DNA of 64,000 nucleotides from Epiperipatus broadwayi (taxonomy: Eukaryota > Onychophora > Udeonychophora > Euonychophora > Peripatidae): assembly GCA_028023455.1 (NCBI GenBank), contig JAQFVV010006274.1, positions 3,910,001 to 3,974,000 on the forward strand. Direction: 5' to 3'. Made by a program: the position numbers and the translations under genes. Positions 37,310-49,595 of this stretch are shown one piece after another (position 1 is the first letter of the stretch; each line of letters opens with the position of its first letter). The notes below the pieces were generated by a model, which saw only the letters and a list, made by a program, of their open reading frames with translations, searched no databases and was not told where the DNA came from.

Positions 37310-38036
37310 TCATTGGTGGGTTTTGATTTGGTTTTCTGCTATCATTTTCTGTACTTGTAGGGGCATCTTCTGTTGGATGGCCAGGATAATCTGAGTGTCA
37401 GTGAAGGCAAAATCAGGGATCGAAACTGAGCGATCTGCCTTATGAAGAATTGGGTGCCGTTTTTTCTGGCTGTAGATCTGTAAGGCTTCTGCAGGATTGT
37501 ATGGTAAATCCCATTCTGCCTCCGTACTCCAAAAACTTTTAACTAGGGCTTCACAATGGCTCTTAAATGTTGGTGGTCCTTCCATCTGACCATCCCACCA
37601 TGACTTTGCATATCCTTGTAAATGTGAAAAAGCTCCTATAGGCTCTCTGTGTATGCCTTGGGACTCTTCCCTATGTCTCCCTTAAATGGTTTGATTTGGA
37701 TGAATTTTGCCATTTGGGTGTGGTGGTCTATCTCTGGCACAGGACATTTTTTACCAAATATTTCCCCCAAAATTCCCAAGCTGCTGTCTGAAACATTGTC
37801 TTACCTGCCACTGGCTGTGGTCCTGGTGAATGGTCACTCATCCCACAACTAAGAAGCCCTTCCCTCAATCTATCACTGTGATCTGTGGAACTTCCTGATG
37901 TCTCTTCTCTAGTGCTTTTCTTGTTTGTAGCTTGTAATGTAGCTACATCAGACAGTGATGGTAGTGGCACTCTTCTCAGGATAGGTAGTTTAGATGAAGA
38001 TGTCTTCTTAATATATGCTGCTGGAAGGTTCTTCAT
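37310..38036 (-). pseudogene. Gag-like protein of an LTR retrotransposon (decayed)
   Basis: Capsid-type protein that packages element RNA. On the minus strand: 38036-37728 is open (MKNLPAAYIKKTSSSK, TDHSDRLREGLLSCGMSDHS, FQTAAWEFWGKYL). After a shift comes MAKFIQIKPFKGDIGKSPKA (about 37700-37640). After another shift comes HLQGYAKSWWDGQMEG (about 37620-37570), then FKSHCEALVKSFWST and ALQIYSQKKRH to a stop at 37310. The L-x-G-x-A-x-x-WWD block is the signature of the retrotransposon Gag domain. No protease or reverse transcriptase follows. Confidence 0.5.
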
Positions 38037-38935
38037 CTTTGATGATGATCATGCCACTAGGCATGTAGGAGGAGACCAGAGATAGTCATCTCCTTTCGGA
38101 GCCCTTTTGGAGAAATAACAAACCTGGTGCTTTCTAGCCAGACATGTTCGAAGTGACAATGACGCTTTTTAAAATTATTGTATAGAATATTACAGCAAGA
38201 AATATGGCCTATTTATATGATTCAAGGATTGGAACACCTTGCTATTATCAAGACTATTTACTTTTTGAGAATCAATTAGCACCTTCTGAAATGTTATAAC
38301 TTAATTCATTTAAACCTTCTTGTTAATTTTTAACAGGTGCTTTTTAAGTAAATTTGACCATTTTAAATCCCTACTGATTTTGTAATAATTTCAGTTTAGT
38401 AAATTTTGTTTATAAAAATTATATATTTTTGAAAAATATTATTACTTAGCGACAATGAAAGTTAACTCAGCTAGCCATGTTAAACAGGTGTGCCTAGTTG
38501 TGGCTTTTGTTTACAACTTATTTAAGGTTAAAATTAAGAATCATTAGAACTTATATCACAGTCATGTGTATACCACGCACATATATATGCAATTTCAAAT
38601 ATAAAATAATCAATCAACCCCTTTTAACAAAATAAAATATATAATACAAAAATATTATTTTAAATCAATTAATATATATATATTAATTGATTTCAAATGC
38701 TAATGAAGTAAAGCCTTAATTATTTTAAAATAAAATATACACACTGTAATATATATATATATATAAGCAAACTGATATTAGACATTTGTCCATATATATA
38801 TATGTGTGTGTGAGGATAACTATATAACTATTGATGCTTATATACATGTACTCAGAGAGGATTTAAATCCAGCACAAATAGAGCTGTGGGGAAAAATAGA
38901 TGAAATGTATGAAATCAGGAATATATCGTTTCAAC
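37918..38935. repeat. Dispersed repeat, copy B
   Basis: Direct repeat of 35835-36722, with about 70 extra bases near 37980-38050. It overlaps the start of the minus-strand Gag-like frame, so the repeat unit is the 5' region plus beginning of Gag. An AT hairpin (AATTAATATATATATTAATT) sits near 38666-38688, and TA runs at 38748-38764. The two copies in the same orientation with Gag between them could be tandem element copies or poorly preserved LTRs. Confidence 0.7.
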
Positions 38936-38939
38936 ATAC

Positions 38940-41900
38940 TATTACAAAACTTAATATGAAGTTCTGACATAAGAACTGAACGGTTACAATATAAAATATA
39001 TATTTATCAAAAAGTTCTGTATATATATTATGATCATGCCATTTGCCACAGTCCTTTTAAAAGTGTTTTAATTTATTCAGCTTTATAATAAAAATTAAAT
39101 TCTAATCAATCAGTTTCATTCTTTATTAAATGTATGCATAAGACAAGCTTAACATACTGTATAATTGATTAAAAAGCCTATCTGAAATATTTTAAAGATA
39201 TGTTAGTTCAATTTATAAATAAACCAGTCTATCTATAATCTACTCTTTAAAATATAAAATTAATTAGTATTCATTGAAGTTAATATAATGTTAAAGGAAC
39301 AATTTTAACTTGTAAAATGTAACATTTAGTAAGTTTTTCTAATGTGTTTTATATTAATTTATTTTCAGTTAATTATTTTAAATAAGTATTTAATTATTCT
39401 ATAATAAATATTCAAGATGATGTCATTAAATCTGCAATGTGCGTGTATTCTTGTGCACACATTATAGTCAGATTAAATTAATTTTAGTTCCAATAATGTT
39501 GCAGATTATTTTATAAATTTTATTTTAGAAATGTAGCAAAATTGTATTGTATTGTTTAAATAATATTTTAAAATTAATATTAAAATGATTAAATAATATT
39601 TTAGTGGTAAAATAAATGTATTTTAAAATGTTAAACAAAATTTATTTAATATAAAAGTTAAATTAGGTAAATTATTTTAAGAAGAAAAAAGTTAGAAATT
39701 AATTTATATGAAAATGAGTTTATCTGGAAGAATTAAAGTAGCCAATCAAATGATAAGGAATAAAGTTTATAAATATAGATGTTCAACTCTTGTAGTGATC
39801 AGAATCAAAGTGCTTAATTATTAAAATCAACTAATTTTGAAGTCATAATTTTTTTTAATAGTTTATTTTCTCATCAAGAAAGTAGTAAATTATATTTTCA
39901 AATGATTAATAATATTAAGAAGTAAATTTAATTTATTCTGCTATGGAGTAAAAAAGAATCGACTTCCTATTGGTAAATTCATATAAAGCTTAATGAAACC
40001 TTGGTAATTGATAGAGACAGACATGAGTTATCTAACCGATGAACTAATCATGAGGAGACAGTGTCAAAATTGGAACCATATAGAAAAGAACAGCATATAC
40101 AGGAGTCATTAAAAATTTATATTTAATTATATGTATATGGCTGTGCTTTTATGGGATGTGTACCCATGTGTATTTGGAGAAGAATCATTAATAATTATGG
40201 AAAGTTACCTTCCATTTAAAAGAAAAAGAAGAATGTGTGCAAGTCAATTAATGCATGTTGTATTTATGTATTTTTACCTATTGTCTGCAAATGTATCATT
40301 TATTATACATCTGCTACTAACTTTTAAAAGACTGAATGAACATTAAATATTTTGCAAATATATGTAAATGAAGGTAAAGTATTTTAAATTTAGGCTAGGA
40401 AGATTTTATTATTACTCTGCTGCCTGAAAAAAATATTTGTGCATTGATTTATTAAAAATCAGGATAAATAAGGAAAATTTTTAAATGTGAAAAATTACCT
40501 GATTGAATAAGTGATTTTATTATGAACTTTTCCCTGAAATTTGTGTCCTTCTTGATGAACAAAGTGAACTTTATAAGAAAAAGCGTTTATCAAAAAGAGA
40601 TGGACAAAATTTGTATTAGATTTTAAATAGTATAACATTTGGTGCTTTGCAGAATCTGGAGCAGGAAAGAAAAAAATCTCTGTTCAGTGAACTTGAATCA
40701 TCATGATAACCGTTCTCTTCCTTCAACTTAACAGCTAACAAGCAAGTCAAGGACATTACAGTATTTTAAATTTTTATTATTTTTTATTTTTATTAGTTGT
40801 TTTGATATAAAAAAAATATGTGAATTAATATTTGTTTTAGAGATAAGGTTTATTTAAAATACTTGATTTTTTTTTTTAAATAAAGAAAAATAAATATGTG
40901 ACAGAAAATTTAATATTTTCTGAAAAGGTAAAATGCCTATAACTTTTTATATGCATGAACATCAATGAAGAGGATGGATTCACCTTATTTAATCCGACTG
41001 TTTAGGATAAAGATAAATGTTTATTTATCTATAGTAATATTTTGTTGCTTGGTTACTGAAATCAGATAATATAATTATTTTTATTATTAATAATATATTA
41101 ATTGATTTTTGGAACGTTATATGAAGGTGTAAAAAATATACTACATGAGATATCTAAATTTATTTAGACAATTCATAAGTGCCGATGAATGCGTAATGTA
41201 ATTCTAGACCATATCTATTTAGATACAAATGAATATGTTGATCTCTGAATTATTTAATATAATAAAGTATTGGAGTGATTATGTTATAAAGATGAACTGT
41301 TTACAATCATTTGTGTATATAATATTTTGAACCTTCTTGATATCATATTAGATATTTTTTTCGAAATGAGGTTCTGAAATTATTTTATGCCAAGTTGATA
41401 GAATTTGTTTACAATGTTAAAAGAAGTATTCTGAGTATAGAAGATTTGTTCAGGATAGTTGTAGGGATGAAACAAAATCCTGAGTGTTAGGAATGTTTGA
41501 ATATAAATATTATCTGTGAAATATAATGTTGGAAGTTGATAAATAAAATACAGTTAACAGAGTTCTGTATGTATAATATATGGTCCGTAACATTTCTTTC
41601 CACAGATCAGTAAGTGCTCAAGTAAAAGCCATGACAGGATTTTAAGGTAGACACAAGAATATGTGATCTTAAGCACTGCAACTATAATATTTTATTACTT
41701 CTTTGAATTATTGTAGTGTTTGTATCCCTTGCTTTAATCACTGTTTATTAATATTCGATGTTGCATCATGAATGTTATAATTATAAAATGTTTGAAAGAA
41801 TAATAGCTGGACTATAGAATGTTGTTAGTATTTTTGAGTGCAAGAAGTGGAAAAGATTTATCACAAATAATATTTATTTAATATGAATAAAGATAAGAGA

Positions 41901-44900
41901 TCACTAAAATATCAAATGCATATTTTGATTGTGAGAGGATGAATGAGTGTGACATCTAAATGATATTAATATGATGCAAACTGAGCTAGATAAATATAAT
42001 ACATGTAAGTCATTTTAGAATATTTGAAATAATCTGATTATTCTGATAAATAAAGTAAATTAAATAGGATAAAGTTATAGTGTTGTAGAAATTTTATAGT
42101 ATATAATTTACAAAATAGAGAATTCATTTATACTAATGAATTTTTTTTTATTATTATCATATGATAATATTGATGATTTACCGGGATGAGAAAGGTAAAA
42201 GTTTTGTTGAAATATGTAGAAAAACATGTGTTATTGTCTAGGAATAATTTTATGTATCAAACCTTAGTAATTATTAATCTTATGTTAAAGTTATAATTGC
42301 GGTAAATATTACTGAGTACAATTTTTAAAGTATAGAAATACATGTTAGTATTTAAGTATAATATTATGTATCAAATTCTAGTAATAATTTATATTATTTT
42401 GAAATTTCAACAGTGATGAGGAATATCAATCACTATAATAAGATTAAAAGATGGTAATAATATTACTGTTGAGCTGTATTAATTTTATCTTATTTTGTGA
42501 TGGTATATGGTCAGAGTGAAGAAAGTTTCTTAACTTGTTATATCCAAGTGATTTATTAATCTTCTCATTCACACACATCTATTATAATAATTAATTATAT
42601 GATTACATTACTGCACATGATCTATAAGAAACATATTATGATTATTAAGATTATAATTATAGAAGATATTATTATTGCTAAACATGAAAAATATATAATA
42701 CCAACATATAAATTATTTGATATGATAATTATGTTGAAAGTTTGATATTTTTTAAGATGCCACATAAATGAATAATAAGATTTTTAAAACAAAATAAAAC
42801 TGAAAATATTTTGAATTTATTAAACATAATGAATATTATGTTTATAAGAGTCTGTAATTTTAATTGTGTGTTATTGATGGGCAAAATTGAGTAGTTGTGT
42901 TTTATAATAAGAGTCTTGAGATATTTTATTTTATTATTGTTGTTATGTATAGTTAAGTATATGTAAAATCCCTCACTATATTTAGCTATTTTATTTTATA
43001 TGTAATTATTAGAATAAAATAAACCTGTGATGATGATAATTTGAAGAGCTAGATTAAGATGGTTTATTAAGAATTTTATTTAGTGATGTATTGTTATTAT
43101 ATTTCATAAAAGTGTATTAATTATTTTAGTGAATTTATGTAATTTTGTAATTGTTAATTAGAATTTATTTGATGTAATATGTGAGACATGAGAATATTAC
43201 AGATAGTTTTAAGAAGTAGGTAGGGATGATATTCCTACACCATTGGGGATGTATCTTTTGGGGGTATATTTTTAATGTTAAACTAAATATGTACCTTTCT
43301 AAATGCTTTATGTTGAATCTCATAATTTTTTAGTATTTTTATTGAATTATTAGTAAAATGAGATAGTTGTATTTTAAATTAATGTAATGATAAATGAGTT
43401 AAGTATTTGATTTGAACCTAGTTACTTGTTATTTTAAGTTGTGTTTTGACTTTATTGTTTTCTTTAATGAATTATTTTAAGTATTATTTTTTTTTTAGAC
43501 ATATTATTTTAGAGATGTGTATGAGTTAGTTAAAGTATTGCTTTAATTATTTAGGTGTTTACATAATTCGATTTTGGATTAAGTATTAGTAATGCATATA
43601 GCCTGAGACTCGTTGTTTAAATAACTTGATTAACTAATAAATTAGGACAGAGAGCTATTAGTAATACTTAGGAGTTTATTTGGAGTCCTTTGGTAAGATT
43701 ACAATATATATATATACATACATGCACACACACACTTTATGTTCATAAATTAAAAATCATTAAAAAATTTAAATATAAAAGTTTTTAAATAATTTTAATA
43801 AATAAAAGTTACATAGAAATTTTATATGCACAAGTAAATGTATACAGTATAGTAATTATAAAATAATTTTGTTAGATCAAGTTAAATAAATATTTTCTAA
43901 AAAGTTGTAAAAGCTAATTAATTCTAAATTTAGTTTTAAAGTATGTTAAAAACAAAAGGTGTTTAACAATAATTAAAAGTGGAAATGACATTCTAGGAAA
44001 AAATAATTAAAATGCTTGTAAACAGATCCGATAGATTAAATTAGGGAGATAAATAATGGATATGATTTAATTAAAAAGGCTGTTATTCCTGCTCAAAGAT
44101 AAGAACTTGCAAATGTGGTATTGGGCAAATAAACCATGGACCATAGCAGATTCCCTGGAGTTATCTATAGCCAAGAGATCAAAGGATCCAAATGACAAGT
44201 CATGGATCCAATTTTGCTGATAAGCTAACTCCAGCAAATATAAATAGGGCTTACAATTTATTCAGAGGATTTTGTTCTGCTGTCATTAGTCTTTGTATGC
44301 TGTTATTAAGAGGATTATCATTATTTGGTTGTTTTACCAGATCTACAATGCAAGAGTAGAGAATTGTTACCTGCTTCGTTCAATCAAGCTGGCAGAGGGC
44401 AAACTGAAAACCTCACAGCTGAATCCCAGAAAAGAAGCCATCTACATGTGAATAAGTCACCTGAACATGTGTTCACTATGCATTAACCATTCCATTATTT
44501 CAGGCGATGAACCCATGTTGAAAAATCTAGAAATTTAATTTGCATTTTTGCCCTCTATTGAGAAATTTTGCTGACATTTTCTTTACAGCTTTAAGTTCAT
44601 GAACATTTGCATTTCATAAATAAATAAAAAAGTTAACTTAGTTATTCATATTAATTTTAAAATAATTTTAAACTCAAGATATGCATTTTGTGGCCATTAT
44701 TTATATTATGTAAGACATCAGTCTAAAATCTACATAAAACTTTTTAAATTCAGCACAAGAGATATAGCATAAGTACAACTCTAATTCTTCTCTCTCCATG
44801 GATTAAAATGCAAGCTACAAATACATATAATATGGGGGAGAGAAACAAACACTAATACTTATTCTGGAGCAGAGGTTTCTGTACCTATTTGACCTATTGC

Positions 44901-45400
44901 TCTTTTTTCAGAAACTTTTTTAAACTAACAGAACAATGCAGTGACAAATTTGCATTCTTTTATATATCTATATTTCAATCTGTATCCTATAATATAATAA
45001 AGAAAAATGTTGTAAATAACACACTTGGAAGCTTATAAAATTAATTTTTAAAATCAACCACAATAACATTTGTTTTACAAATAAAAAAATTAAAGATTAG
45101 AAGGATAATATCAAAGTAAAAATCATAAATAATATTAAAATAATCCTAATGAGAAGGATGCACTGCATTCTTAAATTACTGCAATTAGCAGCTATTTGCA
45201 AGATATTTCTTTCTTTTTTAATTAACAGACTTGTGGAACAGTAAACCTATGTTACATTAAATATGATAAAGGAAATGCACTTAAAAACTTTTGTACTATA
45301 TCTCATAATCTAAAATAAAGTAAGGCTTATTGATAAATATCTTTGAATTTAAATTTCCGATTTGTTGTTACTTTCTATCAGTTCATTTTATAATTTTGGA
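38940..45400. other. No gene seen, AT-rich; one possible promoter
   Basis: Long AT-rich stretch of old sequence. Open frames such as 40131-40346 lack motifs. TA/CA runs lie at 43705-43735. The only compositional change is 44080-44520, described separately. Confidence 0.45.
44239..44290 (+). promoter_or_regulatory. Possible TATA-type promoter in a less AT-rich block
   Basis: Within the less AT-rich block 44080-44520, TATAAATAGGGC at 44239 is followed about 30 bases later by TTCAGAGGATTTTG, a spacing expected for a Pol II start. No coding sequence follows. It may be a solo LTR or a decayed gene start. In AT-rich DNA a TATA-like word is weak evidence. Confidence 0.25.
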
Positions 45401-45419
45401 GATTCCTCTGTATTACTTT

Positions 45420-46622
45420 AAAAATGGTACGAAATTCAATTGGTTGTGTTCGTTTTAAGAGTATTTTCAAAAATCAAAATGGAAAATTTCCAAGTGCAAA
45501 CAATAGGTCTTCATCATATTTTTTCTATTGTTGATAAATTTGGAGAAAGGCTGAATTCTCCTCTTCCTAAATTTCATTAGTAAATAAGTTTTTTTTGATT
45601 AGATACAGCTAATACTTTAGAGTTATAGATTTGTTTCATTAAATTTATTAAGTCTGTCACATAACTTATTATTTTTGGAATCAATGAAGTTCACTCATAA
45701 AGCATCATCTTTGTTTTCTAGAACTAGCATTGAATCAAAAAGTTTATAAAACTTATTCAAACTGGCAACTTTTGATAATCAATAAATTTTTGTATGAGAT
45801 AGTGAGCAACTAAATTCTTTATTATTTTCAATAGAATGGTGTCCAAATAATCTGCCATTCAATGAATTGCTATTTGTTGGTTGCTTTAATGATATAATAA
45901 TTTGTGTTTACTCAGACTTTTGGCAGTTGAATGTTGATGATGAAAAACACAGTGAATAGTAAATACATTCATAATCTTTATATATGCAAGAAAGCATCTG
46001 TAATTTCTATCATTGTTGGAGCACCATCAGTAGCAACTGGCAAGATATTATTCCAGGGGATTTTTTTTAAAAAAAAAAAGAAATTCTTCTATTGCATAAA
46101 ATGTCAAATTTTTTGCAGTATCAGTTTGCAAATTTTTAGCAAATATTAGTATTTTTTTTCTTTTATGAATCACACATATGCTAAAGAAAGCTCCATTTCC
46201 TGGAAAAAATGACTCATCAAGCTATATAGAGAACCAGAATGTTTTTAATATTTAAGTAATGAGTCTTCAACTTTTTGAGTTATGTCATCAATTCTTTTTT
46301 GCACTATTTTAATATTCAAAGACATTTTTGGTAATATCATATAGTGGTTTGTGTGGCATACTGTATATTACTTCATTTATTGCTGGGAAAAATTAATTAT
46401 ACGGTTTATCTGATTTAGCAGTCACTAAGGAAATATTAAGAAATATAAGCAAGTCATTGCTGTCACAATGTTTGAAAATATAATAAATTCTTATTCTTTT
46501 ATCAACATGAACTTTTTGCAAATCAGACTTATCAGTATTATATTGTTTATAGGCATTGGAATAACACTATAGTTTAAATATTTAATATTATATTGTTTAC
46601 ATTTTTTGCTATGTTCAGCCAT
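45420..46622 (-). pseudogene. hAT-superfamily transposase relic (ZBED5/SCAND3-like)
   Basis: hAT transposases cut and paste DNA with an RNase H-like DDE core. Read on the minus strand: MAEHSKKCKQYNIKYLNYS from 46622; KSDKPYN and PAINEVIYSMPHK (about 46410-46340); a RIDDITQKVEDSLLKY block (about 46305-46255); SLDESFFPGNGAFF (about 46225-46180), with the aspartate of the first catalytic block; NILPVATDGAPTMIE (about 46050-46005), the block with the second aspartate; KATNK and SLNGRLFG-like text (about 45880-45835); and FYKLFDSMLVL (about 45750-45715). This order matches domesticated and mobile ZBED5-like hATs. Many stops and shifts; non-functional. The C-terminal dimerisation domain is not clear. 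Confidence 0.7.
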
Positions 46623-46639
46623 GATAATATCTTTAAATA

Positions 46640-46860
46640 AAATAAGGTTAAACTTTTTTTAAATAATGCCTTTATGTAAATAGCTCGCTAAACTGTAGAA
46701 AAATAAAGTAGTAATCCATATGATAAAAGCATTTGAGGCCTTATTGGTTATTATGATTTATTTGAGTCTCAAATGCTTTTATCATGCAAATCGTGATTTT
46801 ATTTTCTATATTTTAGTGGGCTATTTACATAAAAGAATTATTTTTAAAAAGTTTTTTTTT
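46640..46860. repeat. Hairpin repeat upstream of the hAT relic
   Basis: Arms of about 95 bp: left (46650-46738) with TTTATGTAAATAGC and GATAAAAGCATTTGAG; right (46762-46855) with CTCAAATGCTTTTATC and GGCTATTTACATAAA. The loop is about 23 bp. It could be a MITE or the end of the hAT element, since the hAT frame starts 20 bp away on the minus strand. Confidence 0.7.
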
Positions 46861-47147
46861 TTAATTTAATTTAACTTTTTAGTTATAAATAAAATATATA
46901 ATTTCAATTTAAATTTAAAAAATTTTTCAGTGGTCTTTTTTTAATTATGTTGCTTGTTCTTTCCATAAGAGAATGCCTGCTGACAATGATTTTCACAATT
47001 GTATTCGTTTTGATTTTAGAAATTTAAAAAAAAAAAATTCTCTAACCGTTTTTTTATACATTTTTTTTTTCACATAAATATTTATGAAATATGAGTATTA
47101 AAATATTATTAAATATTTACTTTTACTTTATAAATATAATATTATCG

Positions 47148-47209
47148 TTGGTTTAGTTATTAAGGAGTTTTCTTGGGAAGTGTGTCATATCTGACCCTGT
47201 CTTCAGAAG
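47148..47209 (+). repeat. Possible tRNA-type SINE, left part, split by LTR element
   Basis: TTGGTTTAGTTATTAAGGAG resembles a Pol III A box, and the matching B-box-like GGTTCAATTCT lies just right of the LTR element at 50579. Joining the two flanks gives about 53 bases between boxes, acceptable for a tRNA-derived SINE. I see no second full copy in the window to prove it. Confidence 0.3.
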
Positions 47210-47753
47210 TGGACTATTCCAGATTCCTTGCCTGATTGGCTAGCACCCAGTTTCTATCCAACGGGATTAAAACCTTCACTGGGGTTCATTCACTGAATCT
47301 ATGTGTTTCCAGTAAGGTAGGGATCTACCTTTAAATAGTCAGCCTTTTGGAGGCAAGGCAGAGAGCAATTACTTCTGTTAATCTGAACGACAGAACGTGC
47401 TCGCCATTAAACCTTCTGCCATCAGCAAAGTTATTTATCTAGTCATTATTGAGACATCCATGCAGTGAGGCAAGTCCACCTATGGACTGGAGCCGATTCG
47501 AGGCAAGCTAACCACATAGCTGGAAGAGTCTTACCAGAACTCACAACGCAGGCTAATCATTAGCTGGAAGCGAGATCTCTACTCTGCATGACTATCTCAG
47601 CATTGAAGTCTATCAACTATATTTGTACATTTGTTTAACTAACATGTGTATATATTTTTGTACTAATAAATTGTACATATTAATTGCTGAATAGTTGTTC
47701 TTTTTGTATCTGTTTGTTTGGAAATGAACCTGCAAGCCTAATCAAACACAACA
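47210..47753 (+). mobile_element. 5' LTR of a Ty3/gypsy-type element
   Basis: Begins TGGACTATTCC and ends CACAACA, the TG...CA form of an LTR. It is a near-copy of 50001-50566. Both contain TTTAAATAGTCAGCC (TATA-like) and TACTAATAAATTGTACATA (polyadenylation-like signal) near the end. It is shorter than the 3' LTR mainly by one deletion of about 22 bp near 47490. Flanking bases (AGAAG left, GTAAG right) do not form a perfect target duplication. Confidence 0.9.
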
Positions 47754-48080
47754 GATTTGGCGCAGCCACACAGAAATTTTTCCCTTGTGGCTGGAAAAAT
47801 TATAGAATAAACTGCACCAGTTATAACAGATTTGGTGCAGTCGACATGCCAGTTATAACAGATTTGGCACAGCTGCACAGAAATTTTTCCCTCACAGCTG
47901 GAAAAATTATAAAATAAACTGCACCAGTTATAAGAGATTTGGCGCAGTAACAGAAATTTTTCCCTCACGGCTGGAAAAATTAGAATAAACTACACTAGTT
48001 TAAACAGATCTGGCGCAGTAACAGAGAAAATTTTTTACGGCTGGAAAATTATATAAAATACATCAGTTTCAACAGATCTA
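47754..48080 (+). repeat. Leader repeats: five or six copies of a primer-site-like unit with hairpins
   Basis: GATTTGG(C/T)GCAG-like words recur at 47754, 47829, 47861, 47936 and 48008, with a worn copy at 48075, spaced 75, 32, 75, 72 and 67 bases. Most units also contain AATTTTTCCC...GGAAAAATT, a nine-pair hairpin. The repeat lies between the 5' LTR and Gag, so the leader RNA would carry several primer-site-like words. Confidence 0.85.
47758..47775 (+). promoter_or_regulatory. Primer-binding site
   Basis: TGGCGCAG begins four bases after the LTR end, the position and sequence style of a tRNA primer-binding site for first-strand synthesis in gypsy-type elements (many start TGGCGC). The exact tRNA cannot be named. 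Confidence 0.6.
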
Positions 48081-48386
48081 AACGTATGAAATAAATACAC
48101 GAGTGTGTATTTGTTTTATTATTTTTCGTTTTGGAAAAAATTTATGTTACCGTAATTTCATTACGGTAGTATTTTTTTTTTAGAAAAATAACAACGTAAA
48201 ACTGTTGAATAAAATTGACCGCAAACATAAAGGCATGTCAATTTGAAGCTTCAACCAATCACGAAAGCTTTACTCGCAAGACAGCGTGAAAGCTCGCTCT
48301 ATTGGTTTAAAAGCTTTGTTCAGTTAGTTACAATAACGTAACTATAAAAACAAGTACGAGTGATTACTCAGCATAAATAAATAAAA

Positions 48387-49315
48387 ATGGCTAAAGCAAT
48401 TAGCTCTATGGAAATGTTTTGACCCGGCTCAACTTGAGAGCTGGCCAAATTATAAAGAACATTTGATTTTTTATCTACAGGCTAACAATATAAAAAAGCC
48501 TGAGTTAAAGTTAGCTACATTAATGACCATAATAAGTCTGCAAATGTACGAAATTCTCAAGTCTCAATCTACAGCTGTAACCCAGCTGCGCTGGATTTTG
48601 ATTGAGTGTTGACAATTCTCAAAGTATTTTTCTCCTAAACCCTTGATCATAATGCAGAGATACCATTTTAATCTCAGCATACAAGAACAGGGTGAAACAG
48701 CTAGAGAATTTGCAACACGAATCCATATATTAGCCTTGAAGTGTGATTTCAAAGACTTCATGAATGAAGCACTTCGTGAACATTTTATTTGTGGCATAAA
48801 TGATCACAATTTCAGGCTGAAAATATTAATGATTTTGAGACAGCAATAGCTCATGCAAGACTAGCAGAAACTATAGCTAGTCAAGCTAACCCATCAAAAA
48901 GCCAAAGTATGAAGTGCAAAAAATGGAGCATAACACTGGTTCACCCAAGCACTCAGTCAGCTCAAATAAATCAGCATCAAATAGCTCATGGCTTTGTTAT
49001 AGATGCAATGAGCACATGCATACAGAATGTCCATACCGCAAAGCAACATGCACATTTTGCAAGCATATAGGACATATAAAGACTGCATGTCTGAAATTAA
49101 AAAGACAATCAGCCAAGTCTATTCCTAAAGACAGTAAAGGCACTTATAAGAAACATAAACAAGTGGCCTGTATAAATCATATCAGAGATAACAAGTCTGA
49201 GTTTACACACACTCTCATAATAAACAATACACCAGTTAATATGGAACTTGACACAGGATCAGCAGTGTCTATAGTTTCAAGAAAGACTTGGACAATCATT
49301 AATAAAAATAAATAA
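48387..49315 (+). pseudogene. Gag with zinc knuckles, running into protease
   Basis: ATG at 48387 starts MAKAISSMEMF, then a stop and shift. The frame resumes as LESWPNYKEHLIFYLQANNI and KPELKLATLMTIISLQMYEI, then (48652-48849) HFNLSIQEQGETAREFATRI and HFICGINDHNFRLKIL. From 48914 the nucleocapsid part has CYRCNEHMHTEC (spacing altered from CX2CX4HX4C) and CTFCKHIGHIKTAC (canonical). The frame ends with MELDTGSAVSIVSRKTW, where DTGS (about 49250) is the aspartic protease active site. Order and style match Ty3/gypsy Gag-Pol. Frameshifts at about 48420, 48840 and 48910 and a stop at 49313 inactivate it. Confidence 0.85.
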
Positions 49316-49595
49316 ATATAAGCTGCACCCTTGCAGTAAGTCAATATCAGACTACCAAGTAAATAAAATCAGACTGTTGGGTCAAACAACAGGAAAAATT
49401 ACTATGCCTAACAAAACTATATACCTACCACTGGTAGTGGCATTAGGTAATCATGATGATTTAATAGGTCGTGACTGGTTCAGTCACTTAGGGTTCAAAG
49501 TGACCAAGATGAACCAGTTCACAATATTATCAAAGTTGAAGTCTAATGAATCAGAAGTCTTTAACAAAAAGCTGAAACCTGATGCCAAACTTTAA
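49316..49595 (+). pseudogene. Aspartic protease, C-terminal half
   Basis: From about 49377: GQTTGKITMPNKTIYLPLVV, then HDDLIGRDWFSHLGFKVTKM. The L-I-G-R-D-W motif is the conserved (I/L)LGRDWL block near the end of gypsy-type proteases, just before the reverse transcriptase. A frameshift near 49315 separates it from the DTGS half. It stops at 49593; reverse transcriptase and RNase H are absent. Confidence 0.75.

Noticed and set aside
37649-38085. Plus-strand open frames of 66-67 codons
   Set aside because: They are the antisense of the minus-strand Gag-like relic, which has the recognisable WWD block.
45931-46149. Plus-strand frame at 45931-46149
   Set aside because: Antisense of the hAT block containing the ATDGAP text.
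47684-47968. Open frames on both strands with repeated CxxICYNW-like text
   Set aside because: Produced by the leader repeats next to the LTR, not a protein.
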